Below, piece by piece: positions 23,597 through 32,415 of a stretch of DNA of 64,000 nucleotides. A model generated the notes under the pieces. The model had not been told where the DNA came from and made no database searches. It was given only the letters and a program-made list of their open reading frames with translations. Both the position numbers and the translations under genes were made by a program. Numbering within the stretch: position 1 is the stretch's first letter; every line of letters begins with the position of its first letter. The DNA lies in the NCBI RefSeq assembly GCF_042646425.1, contig NZ_JBHRTR010000034.1, forward strand, positions 186,001 through 250,000, given 5' to 3'. This stretch comes from Marinibaculum pumilum (GTDB taxonomy: Bacteria > Pseudomonadota > Alphaproteobacteria > Ferrovibrionales > Ferrovibrionaceae).

Positions 23597-24682
23597 ATGA
23601 CCGACCTGCTGAGCAAGCCCGATCTGCTGGGTGGCAAAGGCGCGACGGCACGCCTGGCCTGCTGGCTGCGGCAGGAGGCAGGCGTCGCGGTCGCCGATCC
23701 GGCCGCGATCGCGGTCGAGGTGCCGGCCGGCGGCTGGTCGAACGAGACGGCCATCCTGCGGGTCGGCGAACGACGGCCGGTGCTCCGGACGGTACCTTCG
23801 CGCCTGTCGATGTTCCCGACCTACGACCTGGGCCGCGAGGTCGCCGTGCTGGCGGCGCTGGGCCGCTGCGACAGGCCGCCGGTGCCGCGCCTGCTGGGCC
23901 ACGATCCGGAGGGACGGGTCCTGGGCCGGCCGTTCTTCGCCATGGATTTCGTCGCCGGGCAGGTGCCCTCCGACAGCAAGCCGGGCTATGCGGAAGCCGG
24001 CTGGCTGGCCGAGGCACCGTTGGCGGCGCAGGGACGCTTCTGGGCGGATTTCGTCGACTGCCTCGCCGCGGTACATCGTTGCGACTGGCGCGGTGAGGGC
24101 CTGTCGGTGCTGGCGCCGCCGGCCGGGAGATCGTCGCTGGACGCGCAGCTGGACTGGCTGGAAGGGCTGTATGCCTGGAGCGCCGCGCCGCAGCCGGAGA
24201 TCGACGCCGGCCTGGCGGCGGTCCGCGCAGCCCGCCCGAGGGCGCCGGGGCCGGACCGGCTGCTGTGGGGCGATGCGCGGCCGGCCAATGTCCTGGTCGC
24301 CGACTTTCACGTCGCGGCCCTGCTGGACTGGGAGATGGCCGCGATCGGCCCGGCGGAAATGGATGTCGCCTGGCTGCTGGAGATGCACCGGCTGCGGACC
24401 GCGGGCGCCGGCATCGTTGCGCCGGCAGGCTTTCCCGACGAGGAAGGGATCGTGTCGCTGTATGAGACCGCGAGCGGCCGGCGGCTGCAGGACCTGACCT
24501 GGTACCGCCTGTTCGCGGCGGTGAAGGTCGCGGTCCTGATGTACCGCCACCTTGTGGTGGCGATCGACCGCGACATGCTGACACCCGGGCACAGGCTGCT
24601 GCGCGAGAACGTGGCGACCCGGCGGATCGCCGCGCTGCTGGCGGCGCAGGACAGGAGGCAGAATGAAGCCATTCCCCGATAG
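23597..24682 (+). CDS. Phosphotransferase family protein (aminoglycoside/choline kinase fold)
   Basis: A 361-residue protein of the APH/choline kinase superfamily, close to the branch found beside acyl-CoA dehydrogenases and CoA ligases. Visible are the N-lobe start PAGGWSNETAILRV, the Brenner-type catalytic loop LLWGDARPANVLV (Asp and Asn present), and the metal-binding motif ALLDWEMAAIGPAEMDVAWLLE. It likely phosphorylates a small hydroxylated metabolite or CoA derivative. Its 3' end overlaps the next gene by 20 bp. Antibiotic resistance is unlikely from this context. Confidence 0.88.
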   Translation: MTDLLSKPDLLGGKGATARLACWLRQEAGVAVADPAAIAVEVPAGGWSNETAILRVGERRPVLRTVPSRLSMFPTYDLGREVAVLAALGRCDRPPVPRLLGHDPEGRVLGRPFFAMDFVAGQVPSDSKPGYAEAGWLAEAPLAAQGRFWADFVDCLAAVHRCDWRGEGLSVLAPPAGRSSLDAQLDWLEGLYAWSAAPQPEIDAGLAAVRAARPRAPGPDRLLWGDARPANVLVADFHVAALLDWEMAAIGPAEMDVAWLLEMHRLRTAGAGIVAPAGFPDEEGIVSLYETASGRRLQDLTWYRLFAAVKVAVLMYRHLVVAIDRDMLTPGHRLLRENVATRRIAALLAAQDRRQNEAIPR

Positions 24683-25430
24683 CGGCACGGCATTCGTCAG
24701 CGGTGGCAGCGGCGGCATCGGCGCCGCCATCGCCGCCCGGCTTGCGGCGGAAGGCAGCCGGGTGGTGATCAGCTACAACCGCAACCGCGACGCGGCCGAA
24801 CGGACCCTGGCGGCGGTGCGCGCCGCCGGCGGGGACGGTGAGGCGGTGCAGCTGGACCTGCGCGATGCGGATGCCGTAAGGGCGGCGGTGGACGGCGCGG
24901 CGTCCCGTCACGACGGCCTGCACACCGTCGTCAGCGCGCACGGGCCCTTCATCACCATGCGGCATATCAGCCGGCTGGAACCCGCCCTGTTCGCCGAGAC
25001 GATGCAGGCCGACACCTTCGCCGCCTACAACCTGATCCATGCGGCGATCCCGCATCTGCGGGCCAGCCGCGGCGCGCTGGTGGCGATGGCCACCCCGGCG
25101 ATCCGGCGCTATGCGGTGAAGGACATCCTCTCAGCCGCCCCGAAGGCGGCGGTGGAGGCGGTTGTGAAGGGGGTCGCCGCGGAGGAGGGCCGGAACGGCG
25201 TGCGCGCGAACTGCGTCGGGGTCGGCGTCCTGAGCGACGGCATGTACCATGCGCTGGTGGCGGACGGCGCCTTCGACGATCGCTTCCTGGAGGCATCGCG
25301 GAACAATATCGCGCTGCGCCGCCTGGGCAGCGCGGCAGAAGTGGCGGAGGCCGCGGTGTTCCTGGCCTCGGCCCGGGCGGCCTATGTGACGGGACAGACC
25401 CTGATGGTGGATGGCGGCTATGCGCTCTGA
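24663..25430 (+). CDS. SDR-fold protein lacking the canonical catalytic Ser/Tyr
   Basis: A 255-residue protein with the SDR nucleotide loop FVSGGSGGIGAAIAARL and an intact C-terminal region (VAEAAVFLASARAAYVTGQTLMVDGGY). The active site is unusual. Where SDRs have Ser then YxxxK, this protein has VAMATPAIRR with no Ser at that point, and Ser157-Ala-Ala-Pro-Lys161 in place of Tyr-x-x-x-Lys. A Tyr150 lies seven residues earlier but is spaced YxxK (Tyr-Ala-Val-Lys). It may be a non-oxidoreductase SDR or use a displaced tyrosine. It overlaps the phosphotransferase gene (20 bp) and the TetR gene (20 bp), so it is embedded in the operon. Confidence 0.82.
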   Translation: MKPFPDSGTAFVSGGSGGIGAAIAARLAAEGSRVVISYNRNRDAAERTLAAVRAAGGDGEAVQLDLRDADAVRAAVDGAASRHDGLHTVVSAHGPFITMRHISRLEPALFAETMQADTFAAYNLIHAAIPHLRASRGALVAMATPAIRRYAVKDILSAAPKAAVEAVVKGVAAEEGRNGVRANCVGVGVLSDGMYHALVADGAFDDRFLEASRNNIALRRLGSAAEVAEAAVFLASARAAYVTGQTLMVDGGYAL

Positions 25431-26067
25431 CGAGCTGGCAGGGGCGGCCGGAGCGGCGGCCGAGCGTCCGCCCGGCGACAGCAAGTCGGAGCGGACCCGG
25501 CGGCGGATCCTCGATGCCGCCGCCCTGGTGCTGCGGCGCAAGGGCTATGCCGGCACCCGCCTGTCCGACATCGCCAAGGTCGCCGGCATGCAGGCGGGCA
25601 GCCTGTATTACCATTTCAGTTCCCGCGAGGCGCTGGTGGCGGAGGTGATGGGCACCGGCGTTGCCGTGGTGCAGGCGCAGATGCAGGCCGCCCTGGCGGC
25701 CCTGCCGCCGGAGGCCAGCCATCGCAACAGGCTGGCGGCCGCGATCGAGATCCACCTGATCGCGGTGCTGGAGCAGAGCGACTATGCCTCCGCCACCATC
25801 AAGCTGCTGGGCCAGGTGCCGAAGGATATCCAGAAACAGCAGCTCGCCAACGAACGCGCCTATGGCAAGCTGTGGCGGCAACTGCTGCGCGACGCCCGCG
25901 AGGCAGGCGAGATCCGCGGCGACCTGAACCTCTCCGCCATGCGGATGATGATCGTCGGCGCGCTGAACTGGGCCGTGGAATGGTACCACCCCGAGGACGG
26001 CCCGGCGGAACAGATCGCCCGCGACTTCGTGGAGATGGTGCTGCACGGGCTGGTGCCGCGCCGCTGA
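25411..26067 (+). CDS. TetR/AcrR family transcriptional regulator
   Basis: A 218-residue regulator. The N-terminal HTH domain (about residues 27-75) shows RRRILDAAALVLRRKGYAGTRLSDIAKVAGMQAGSLYYHFSSREALVAEVM. The C-terminal ligand domain resembles the TetR_C branch common near CoA-based catabolic genes. An alternative ATG three codons in (25420) is equally possible. It is the last gene of the plus-strand operon of cluster 1, and probably represses both divergent operons until a CoA thioester or the substrate appears (inferred). Confidence 0.92.
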   Translation: MAAMRSDELAGAAGAAAERPPGDSKSERTRRRILDAAALVLRRKGYAGTRLSDIAKVAGMQAGSLYYHFSSREALVAEVMGTGVAVVQAQMQAALAALPPEASHRNRLAAAIEIHLIAVLEQSDYASATIKLLGQVPKDIQKQQLANERAYGKLWRQLLRDAREAGEIRGDLNLSAMRMMIVGALNWAVEWYHPEDGPAEQIARDFVEMVLHGLVPRR

Positions 26068-26151
26068 CCCGATCGGGTGTCCGCCCGGATTGCGCCACAC
26101 TGGCGCCACCCATCGACATCCATCCTCGCCTCCTGCGCCACCGACAGTCCC

Positions 26152-26172
26152 GACATCGGCTCTGTTGCAATG
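26152..26172 (+). promoter_or_regulatory. GACAT-N11-CAATG motif, copy 1
   Basis: GACAT at 26152 and CAATG at 26168 precede the first ATP-grasp gene. The same pair with identical spacing precedes its paralogue. It could be a promoter or operator shared by both modules, or a relic of the duplication. Confidence 0.35.
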
Positions 26173-26178
26173 CCTCAC

Positions 26179-27612
26179 ATGGAGTTGACGGCGATGATCA
26201 TGCACCAGGGACAGCCCGACGATTTCCGGGCCATCTTCAAAGAGACCGAGGCTGCGGCCGAACGCGCCCTGGCGCGGCCGGCGACCTTTGCCCGCTATCG
26301 CGAGGCGCTCCTGCGCCAGGTGCGCAGCGAAAGCGACCTGCTGGCCGCCAGCGACGTCCAGCCCCTGCCGCTGGCGGTTCCCGACCTGCACCGGCAGCGC
26401 CTGGCCGGTCTGACGCGCCCGCTGTTCGATGCCATCGACGGCGTTGTGCAGGCCTATGTCGATGGCGATCCCGAGCTGGACGGCTTCTTTGCGCGCTACA
26501 ATGCGCTGCGCCCGATGATGATCCGCCAGCGCGCCACCTGGCAGGGTTTCGGCCGCTACGACTTCATGGTCGACCGGCGGGGCCGGCCGCAGTTCATCGA
26601 GACCAATGCGGCGATGGCCAGCGGCTATCTGTCGATGCAGTGCCTGCGGCAGGACTTCCTGGCCACTGCGCCGGACTTCCTTCAGGTGCCGGGCATGCAC
26701 GACGACGGCGGCCCGCGCGGCCGCGCCTTCGGCCAGGCGATCCGGGAGATGGTGCGCGACTTCACCGCCGCCGACGGCGTGGTTGCGATCCTGCTCGACG
26801 AGAATAACAAGGTCCGCGAGGTCGGCCTGATTGTCGCCGCGCTGCGGACCGCCGGCCTGCAGGTGGTGGTCGGCGAGGCCGCCGACATGGTGTTCGAGGG
26901 CGGCGCCTACCGCCTGACCCCGGGCGGACCGCCGATCGTCGCCACCTTCAACAAGCTGCGGCTGTTCGGCGCCCGGGACCATTGGGCGCCCGGCGCCGAG
27001 GACCGCTATGCGACCTTCCTTCAGGGGGTGCGGGACAACGCTTTCCTGATGATCAACAACTTCGCCTGCATGACCGTCGCGGAGGACAAGGGCATCTTCG
27101 CTGCCCTGCGCCTGCCCGGCGTGCAGCGCCGGCTGACTGCCGCGCAGCGGCGGGTGGTGGCCGGCCATACCCCCGATTCCTACCTGCTGGCGCCGGAGGT
27201 GCGGACGGTCGACGGCGCCCGCCTGGTCGCGGATATCAAGGCGGCCCGCGGCGAGTGGGTGCTGAAGCCGCGCAACGACTATCAGGGCTCCGGCGTCCAT
27301 AGCGGCCGCGACGCCTCCGCCGCCGACTGGGCGGCGCTTGTCGACGACCTGCTGGCAGGCGGGGTCCCCTATCTGGCGCAGCGGCGGGTGGATGCCTACA
27401 TGGCGCCCCTGGCGGTGGCCGAGGGCGATGCCGTGATCCCGGGCGAAATGCGGCTGCTGGGCGGCATATACTTCGCCAACCGGCATTTCCCGGCCCTGCT
27501 GGCACGGGTTTCGCCCAGTGAGGTGGCGAATGTCAACTCCGGCAAGGCCTATGTCCTGCCGCAGGTGCTGCAGCGGATGCCGGCCGTTCTGCCCGAGGCG
27601 GTCGCTGCCTGA
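26179..27612 (+). CDS. ATP-grasp-like ligase, glutathionylspermidine-synthase/circularly permuted type (module 1)
   Basis: A 477-residue protein. I do not recognise a named enzyme, but several stretches fit ATP-grasp ligases of the circularly permuted or glutathionylspermidine-synthase type. There is an acidic/Asn metal motif FIETNAAMASGY (E141-T-N143), a basic loop FNKLRLFG (N258-K259), and the nucleotide loop EWVLKPRNDYQGSGVHSGRD (K363-P, then Gly-rich). The C-terminal part is RLLGGIYFANRHFPALLARV. Such enzymes join a carboxylate to an amine through an acyl phosphate. A DHA2 exporter gene follows after 95 bp, suggesting that the product is secreted. The start is placed by comparison with the paralogue (both begin ME-I/L); ATGs at 26170 and 26194 are alternatives, the latter with GGAG upstream. 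Confidence 0.6.
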   Translation: MELTAMIMHQGQPDDFRAIFKETEAAAERALARPATFARYREALLRQVRSESDLLAASDVQPLPLAVPDLHRQRLAGLTRPLFDAIDGVVQAYVDGDPELDGFFARYNALRPMMIRQRATWQGFGRYDFMVDRRGRPQFIETNAAMASGYLSMQCLRQDFLATAPDFLQVPGMHDDGGPRGRAFGQAIREMVRDFTAADGVVAILLDENNKVREVGLIVAALRTAGLQVVVGEAADMVFEGGAYRLTPGGPPIVATFNKLRLFGARDHWAPGAEDRYATFLQGVRDNAFLMINNFACMTVAEDKGIFAALRLPGVQRRLTAAQRRVVAGHTPDSYLLAPEVRTVDGARLVADIKAARGEWVLKPRNDYQGSGVHSGRDASAADWAALVDDLLAGGVPYLAQRRVDAYMAPLAVAEGDAVIPGEMRLLGGIYFANRHFPALLARVSPSEVANVNSGKAYVLPQVLQRMPAVLPEAVAA

Positions 27613-27707
27613 GCGGCAGCGGGAGAAAGCACCGTATGCGGAGGCGGGACGCCGTCGCCGGAAGGTGGCGGCGCCCGGCCGCGCGGCCTTCAGAGGGAGA
27701 GCGCGCC

Positions 27708-29174
27708 ATGTCCGATGCTGCCGCCTCCGGTTCTGCCGCCGCGGGTCGGACGGCCGTTGCCGCCGACTGGTGGCTGGTCCTGGCGATGACCGCCGCCTCG
27801 GCCATGGCGCTGTTCGACGTCACCGCCTTCGGCGTGGCGCTGCCCAGCCTTCGCGAAGGGCTGGGACTTTCGGCAGGCACCGCCTCTTGGGTCGTGAATG
27901 CCTATATCGTCGCTGTCACCGCGCTGACCGCGCTGGGCGGCCGGCTGGCCGACCGGCTGAACGGCCTGACGGTGTTCCAGTGCGGCGCGGCGCTGTTCGC
28001 CATCGCCTCGCTCGCCTGCGGCCTGGCGCCGACGGCGCCGGAGATCGCCGGGCCCTGGCTGATCGCCTTTCGTGCGCTGCAGGGCGCTGGCGGTGCGCTG
28101 ATGCTGCCGGCGGCGCTGGCTGCGGTGGTCGCCGCCGTCCCGGCGGACCGCCGCGGCCGTGCGGTGTCGCTCTATATCGGGGCCGGGCAGGTGCTGTTCA
28201 TCCTCGGGCCGATCGCTGGCGGCCTGCTGACCCAGGAACTGTCCTGGCGCGCGATATTCCTGGTCGCCGTGCCGCTGTCGGCAGCGGCGATCGCGATGAC
28301 CCGTCTGCGCGGCAGGCGGATTGCCGGCGCCGCCGCCCGCCCGGCCGAGGGTCCGCTGCTGCGCTGGACCGCATTGCCGCTGATCGCCGGCCTCGCCCTG
28401 ATTGCGCTGGCGCTGGAGCGCGGCGGCGACTGGGGCTGGCTGTCCTGGCAGAGCCTCGCCGCGTTCGGCTTCGGCACCACCGCGCTGGCAGTGGCGGTCC
28501 GGCAGGAATGGCGGGCACCGGACCCGATGGTGCAGCTGCACCTGCTGCGACAGCGCCACTTCTCGCTGCACCTCGCGACCCTTTGCCTGCTGCAGACGGT
28601 CACCATCGGGGTGCTGACATTCGCGCCGATCTACTTCCAGAAGATGCTCGGCCTGTCGCCATCGGACGCCGGGTTGGTGATGCTCGCCTTCGTCGCGGGC
28701 TGGGCCGGCATGGTGCCCATGGCGGGCTGGCTGCACGACCGTCTCGGGCCCGCACGGCCCAAGCTGGCCGGGGCCGTCCTGGCCCTGGCCGGCATGGCCT
28801 GGTGGTGGTGGAGCCTGCCGCATCTCGGCCCGGCCGCGCAGCTGCCGGCGATGGCGCTGGCGGGGGTCGGGGTCGGTTTGTCGATCCTGCCGTCCAACAC
28901 GGCGGCGATCGGCGCCGCGCCACCGCAGGGTCGTGCCGCGGCGGTCGGCCTGATCCAGACGGTGCGGCAGAGCGGCGGCATGATCGCCGTCGCCCTGCTG
29001 GGCGGGCTGTTCCTCGACACCGCGGGCGGTGCAGGGTCATCCGCCGCCGCACTCGATGCTGCGCAGCTGGGCTTCGCTGTCCTGTTGACGGCGACCGCTG
29101 TGAACCTGCCGGTGGCGCTGCTGGGCCTGCGCGGCGCACCGCCGGAACGGGGGCCCGCGGCGCCGCAGCGATAG
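27708..29174 (+). CDS. MFS exporter, DHA2 family (module 1)
   Basis: A 488-residue membrane protein with about 14 helices. Helix 1 is DWWLVLAMTAASAMALFDVTAFGVALP, the inter-helix motif A is GGRLADRLNGL, and motif C is YIGAGQVLFILGPIAGGLL. The DHA2 signature WVVNAYI is present. It has a gagggaga ribosome site. It follows the first ATP-grasp gene and is closely similar over its full length to the exporter at 30869, showing that the two-gene unit was duplicated. It probably exports the ligase product. Drug resistance is an alternative role that cannot be excluded. Confidence 0.9.
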   Translation: MSDAAASGSAAAGRTAVAADWWLVLAMTAASAMALFDVTAFGVALPSLREGLGLSAGTASWVVNAYIVAVTALTALGGRLADRLNGLTVFQCGAALFAIASLACGLAPTAPEIAGPWLIAFRALQGAGGALMLPAALAAVVAAVPADRRGRAVSLYIGAGQVLFILGPIAGGLLTQELSWRAIFLVAVPLSAAAIAMTRLRGRRIAGAAARPAEGPLLRWTALPLIAGLALIALALERGGDWGWLSWQSLAAFGFGTTALAVAVRQEWRAPDPMVQLHLLRQRHFSLHLATLCLLQTVTIGVLTFAPIYFQKMLGLSPSDAGLVMLAFVAGWAGMVPMAGWLHDRLGPARPKLAGAVLALAGMAWWWWSLPHLGPAAQLPAMALAGVGVGLSILPSNTAAIGAAPPQGRAAAVGLIQTVRQSGGMIAVALLGGLFLDTAGGAGSSAAALDAAQLGFAVLLTATAVNLPVALLGLRGAPPERGPAAPQR

Positions 29175-29276
29175 CCCGGCGCTCCGATCGCAGGGAGGCC
29201 TGCACCTGCCGCGCTTGTGCCGCATTCGCGCGCGCCTTCGACACCGGCCGGGTCCCTGCGCGGCGCTATCCCTGCC

Positions 29277-29297
29277 GACATAACTGCTTTGGCAATG
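29277..29297 (+). promoter_or_regulatory. GACAT-N11-CAATG motif, copy 2
   Basis: GACAT at 29277 and CAATG at 29293, with the same 11-base spacer as copy 1, lie 48 bp before the second ATP-grasp gene in an otherwise gene-free 170 bp stretch. Confidence 0.35.
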
Positions 29298-29344
29298 TCC
29301 GGTGCGGTGTGCCGCCCGGCCCTCATTCACTGGAGATTTCGGGC

Positions 29345-30832
29345 ATGGAGATCGCGGCGAGGGAGATGCCGTCCGCCACGGTGCGACCGGGCGACATGCG
29401 CATCCTGCTGGCGGAGACCGAGGCGGCGGCGGACCGCGCGCTGCGCCGGCCGGCAGACTATCTGAGGTATCGCGACGCGCTCAGCCATGCAGCGGCCGCG
29501 TTCAGCCGCCCGTTGGCCGGCTGTGACGTCCAGCCGCTGCCGATGGCGGTGCCGGACCTCCAGCGCGAGCGGTTGGCCGGGCTGGCCCGCCAGGTCTTCG
29601 CCGCGATCGAAACCGTCGTCCAGCTGTTCGTCGATGGCGAACCGGAGGTTGCCGCCCTGTTCGCACGGTATGACGGCCTGCGCCCGCTGATGATCCGGCA
29701 GGGGCGCTACTGGCAGGGCATCGGCCGCTACGACTTTACCATCGACAGGAAGGGGGATCCGCAGTTCCTCTCCGCCAGGGCGGCACGGGCGCCCAATTAC
29801 TGCGCGGTGCGCGAGCTGCGCCGGTGGTTCATGGCGACAGCGCCGGATTTCCTTCAGGCAGCGGGCATTCACGAGGATTGCAGCCATGAAAGCCATGGCC
29901 TGGGATCCAGTATTGCCGACCTGATCCGCCGGTCCCGTCCGGGTGACGGCAGCGTGGCGGTGCTGCTGGACCGGACCCAGGACAGGTGCGAGGTGGCGCA
30001 GGCGATTGCCGCGCTGGAGCGCGAAGGACTGACGGCCGCGATCGGAAGGGCCGAGGACCTGGTCTTCGACGACGGCTATCGGATGGCGCGGGGCGGGCCG
30101 CGGGTCGCCGCCGTGCTGGACCTTCAGCCGATGCTGGGCCCTGGCGGAGGCTGGCCCCCCGGCGCGGAGGTGAGGTTCGCCAGCTACCTGCGGGGTGTGC
30201 GCGACAATGCCTTTCTGATGGTCAACACCTTCGCCGCCATGACGGTGGCGGAGGATGAAGCGGTCTTCGCCGCCCTGACCCGGCCCGCGGTCCGGGCGCG
30301 CCTGACGCAGGCCCAGCGACGGGTGGTCCAGCGGCACCTGCCCGACAGCTATTTGCTGGGCCGCGGCACCCGGACCTTGGAAGGCGTTCCGCTGGCGCGG
30401 GAGCTGAAGGCGAACCGCGGCGACTGGGAGATCCGCCGCTGCCGCCCCACGGCCGGGGCCGGCTCTCTGGCAGGGCGCGACACCGCCGCTGAGGACTGGT
30501 CGGCACTGGTCGACGGTCTGCTGGACGGCGATGTGCCCCATCTGGCGCAGCGCCGGGTGGAGCCGCATCTGGCCCGTCTCGCCACCGGCGGGCCGGACGG
30601 CCTGAGCGTCCGCAGGATGCAGTTCATCGGCGGCGTCTACTTCAACGACCGCCACCTGCCTGCGCTGCTGGCGCGGGTGGTGCCGGCGGCGACCGCACGA
30701 TCGGCGGCGGGTGGGGCCAGCATCCTGCCGCAGATGCTGAAGCGCGACGGGTCCCAGGCCCTGCTCCGGCAGCCGAAGCTCCCGCCGGAGCCTCTCGGGC
30801 GAAAGCAGGCGGCGCGCGCGACGGCCTGCTAG
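29345..30832 (+). CDS. ATP-grasp-like paralogue with degenerate active site (module 2)
   Basis: A 495-residue paralogue of the protein at 26179, matching it end to end (shared VQPLPxAVPDLxRxRLAGL, RYDFxxDRxGxPQF, LxGVRDNAFLM, RVVxxHxPDSYLL, LPALLARV). The residues expected to act in catalysis are gone. FIETNAAMA has become FLSARAARA (S143, A144, R145), FNKLRLFG has become LDLQPMLG, and VLKPRNDYQGSG has become EIRRCRPTAGAG, losing the ATP-binding Lys-Pro. The reading frame is intact with no stop, so it is maintained rather than decaying. It could be a non-catalytic partner of the module 1 enzyme. A GGAG lies before the 29345 start. An exporter gene follows after 36 bp. Confidence 0.6.
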   Translation: MEIAAREMPSATVRPGDMRILLAETEAAADRALRRPADYLRYRDALSHAAAAFSRPLAGCDVQPLPMAVPDLQRERLAGLARQVFAAIETVVQLFVDGEPEVAALFARYDGLRPLMIRQGRYWQGIGRYDFTIDRKGDPQFLSARAARAPNYCAVRELRRWFMATAPDFLQAAGIHEDCSHESHGLGSSIADLIRRSRPGDGSVAVLLDRTQDRCEVAQAIAALEREGLTAAIGRAEDLVFDDGYRMARGGPRVAAVLDLQPMLGPGGGWPPGAEVRFASYLRGVRDNAFLMVNTFAAMTVAEDEAVFAALTRPAVRARLTQAQRRVVQRHLPDSYLLGRGTRTLEGVPLARELKANRGDWEIRRCRPTAGAGSLAGRDTAAEDWSALVDGLLDGDVPHLAQRRVEPHLARLATGGPDGLSVRRMQFIGGVYFNDRHLPALLARVVPAATARSAAGGASILPQMLKRDGSQALLRQPKLPPEPLGRKQAARATAC

Positions 30833-30868
30833 GCCGGCATCGGAACCGCACCGCAAAGGGAGAAGGGC

Positions 30869-32273
30869 ATGCCGGACGGAGCACGTGCCGCCGCCGGGCG
30901 GCAGTCGGCCGACTGGTGGCTGGTGATCGCGCTGACCGCGGCGTCGGCGCTGGTGCTGTTCGACGTGACCGCCTTCGGCGTCGCACTGCCCAGCCTGCGG
31001 GCGGAGCTGGGCCTGGGCCCGGCCGTCGCGGGCTGGGCGGTCAACGCCTATATCGTGGCGGTCACCGCCCTGACCGCACTGGGCGGGCGGCTGGCGGACC
31101 GTCTGGACCGGGTGCGGGTGTTCCAGGCCGGTGCCGCCGTCTTCGCGCTCGCCTCGCTCGCCTGCGGCCTGACCCCGGACCTGCCGGGCCTGGCTGCGCC
31201 CTGGCTGATCGCCTTCCGCGCCCTCCAGGGCGCAGGCGGTGCCGTCATGCTGCCGGCCGCGATGGCGGCGGTTGTGGCGGCAGTCCCGGCGGATATGCGC
31301 GGCCGCGCGATCTCCGTCTTTATCGGCGCCGGACAGGTTTTCTTCATCCTGGGCCCCGTGCTGGGCGGGCTGATGACCGAGCAGCTGTCGTGGCGGATGA
31401 TCTTCCTGGTGGCCTTGCCCTTGGCCGCGGCCGCGATTGCGATGACCCGGGCGCGGGCCGCGTCGCGGTCCGTCCGCACGGAGGGCGGGGGCGGGCCGCT
31501 GCTGCGCTGGACCGCGATCCCGCTGATCCTGGGCCTGGCGCTGCTGGTGCTGGGGCTGGAGCGCGGCGCGGACTGGGGCTGGCTGTCGCCGGCCACCCTG
31601 GGCACGGTGGCGCTGGGCTTGGCGTCCCTGGCGGTGATGGTCTGGCGCGAATGGGGGGTCGCGGATCCGCTGGTCCAGCTGCACCTGCTGCGGCGGCGCG
31701 ACTTCGCGATGCAGATGCCCACCCTGTGGCTGCTGCAGACCGTCACTATCGGCATCCTGACCTTCGCACCGATCTATTTCGAACGGCTGATGGGCCTGTC
31801 GCCCGGAACGACCGGCTTCGTGATGCTGGCCTTCGTCGGCGGCTGGGCGGGCATGGTGCCGGTGGCGGGCTGGCTCTACGACCGGATCGGCCCGGCCTGG
31901 CCGAAGCTGGCGGGCGCCGTCCTGGCGCTGGCCGGGCTGGCCTGGTGGGGCTGGAGCCTGCCGGGGATGGACCTGGCGGTGCAGCTGCCGGCGATGCTGC
32001 TGTCGGGGATCGGGGTCGGCCTGTCGCTGCTGCCGGCGGGCACCGCGGCGATCAGCGCCGCGCCGGCTGACGGCCATGCCGCCACCGTCGGGCTGATCCA
32101 GACGGTGCGGCAGAGCGGCGGCATCTTTGCGGTCGCCCTGCTGGGCGGGCTGTTCCTGGCGCATGGCGCCGACAGCGGCACGGCGGTGGCTGCGGCGCAG
32201 ACCGGCTTCGCGATCATGATCGCGGCGGCGGCGCTGAACCTTCCGGTGGCGCTGGCCGGGCTGCGCGGCCGCC
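30869..32273 (+). CDS. MFS exporter, DHA2 family (module 2), 3' end in assembly gap
   Basis: At least 468 residues, nearly complete; only the last few residues fall in the N run. It is closely similar to the module 1 exporter: DWWLVIALTAASALVLFDVTAFGVALP at helix 1, GGRLADRLDRV (motif A), FIGAGQVFFILGPVLGGLM (motif C), and GLIQTVRQSGG near the end. About 14 helices. A caaagggagaagg ribosome site precedes the start. Unlike its partner ligase, it shows no sign of functional loss. Converges on the PepSY gene across the gap. Confidence 0.88.
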
Positions 32274-32415
32274 NNNNNNNNNNNNNNNNNNNNNNNNNNN
32301 NNNNNNNNNNNNNNNNNNNNNNNNNNNNNNNNNNNNNNNNNNNNNNNNNNNNNNNNNNNNNNNNNNNNNNNNNNNNNNNNNNNNNNNNNNNNNNNNNNNN
32401 NNNNNNNNNNNNNNN
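32274..32415. other. Assembly gap (142 N)
   Basis: Unknown bases. The gap hides the end of the module 2 exporter (plus strand), the end of the PepSY gene (minus strand), and probably their shared terminator. Confidence 1.

Noticed and set aside
23597..24682. Aminoglycoside resistance kinase
   Set aside because: The fold is shared, but the gene overlaps catabolic genes and resembles the branch beside acyl-CoA enzymes.
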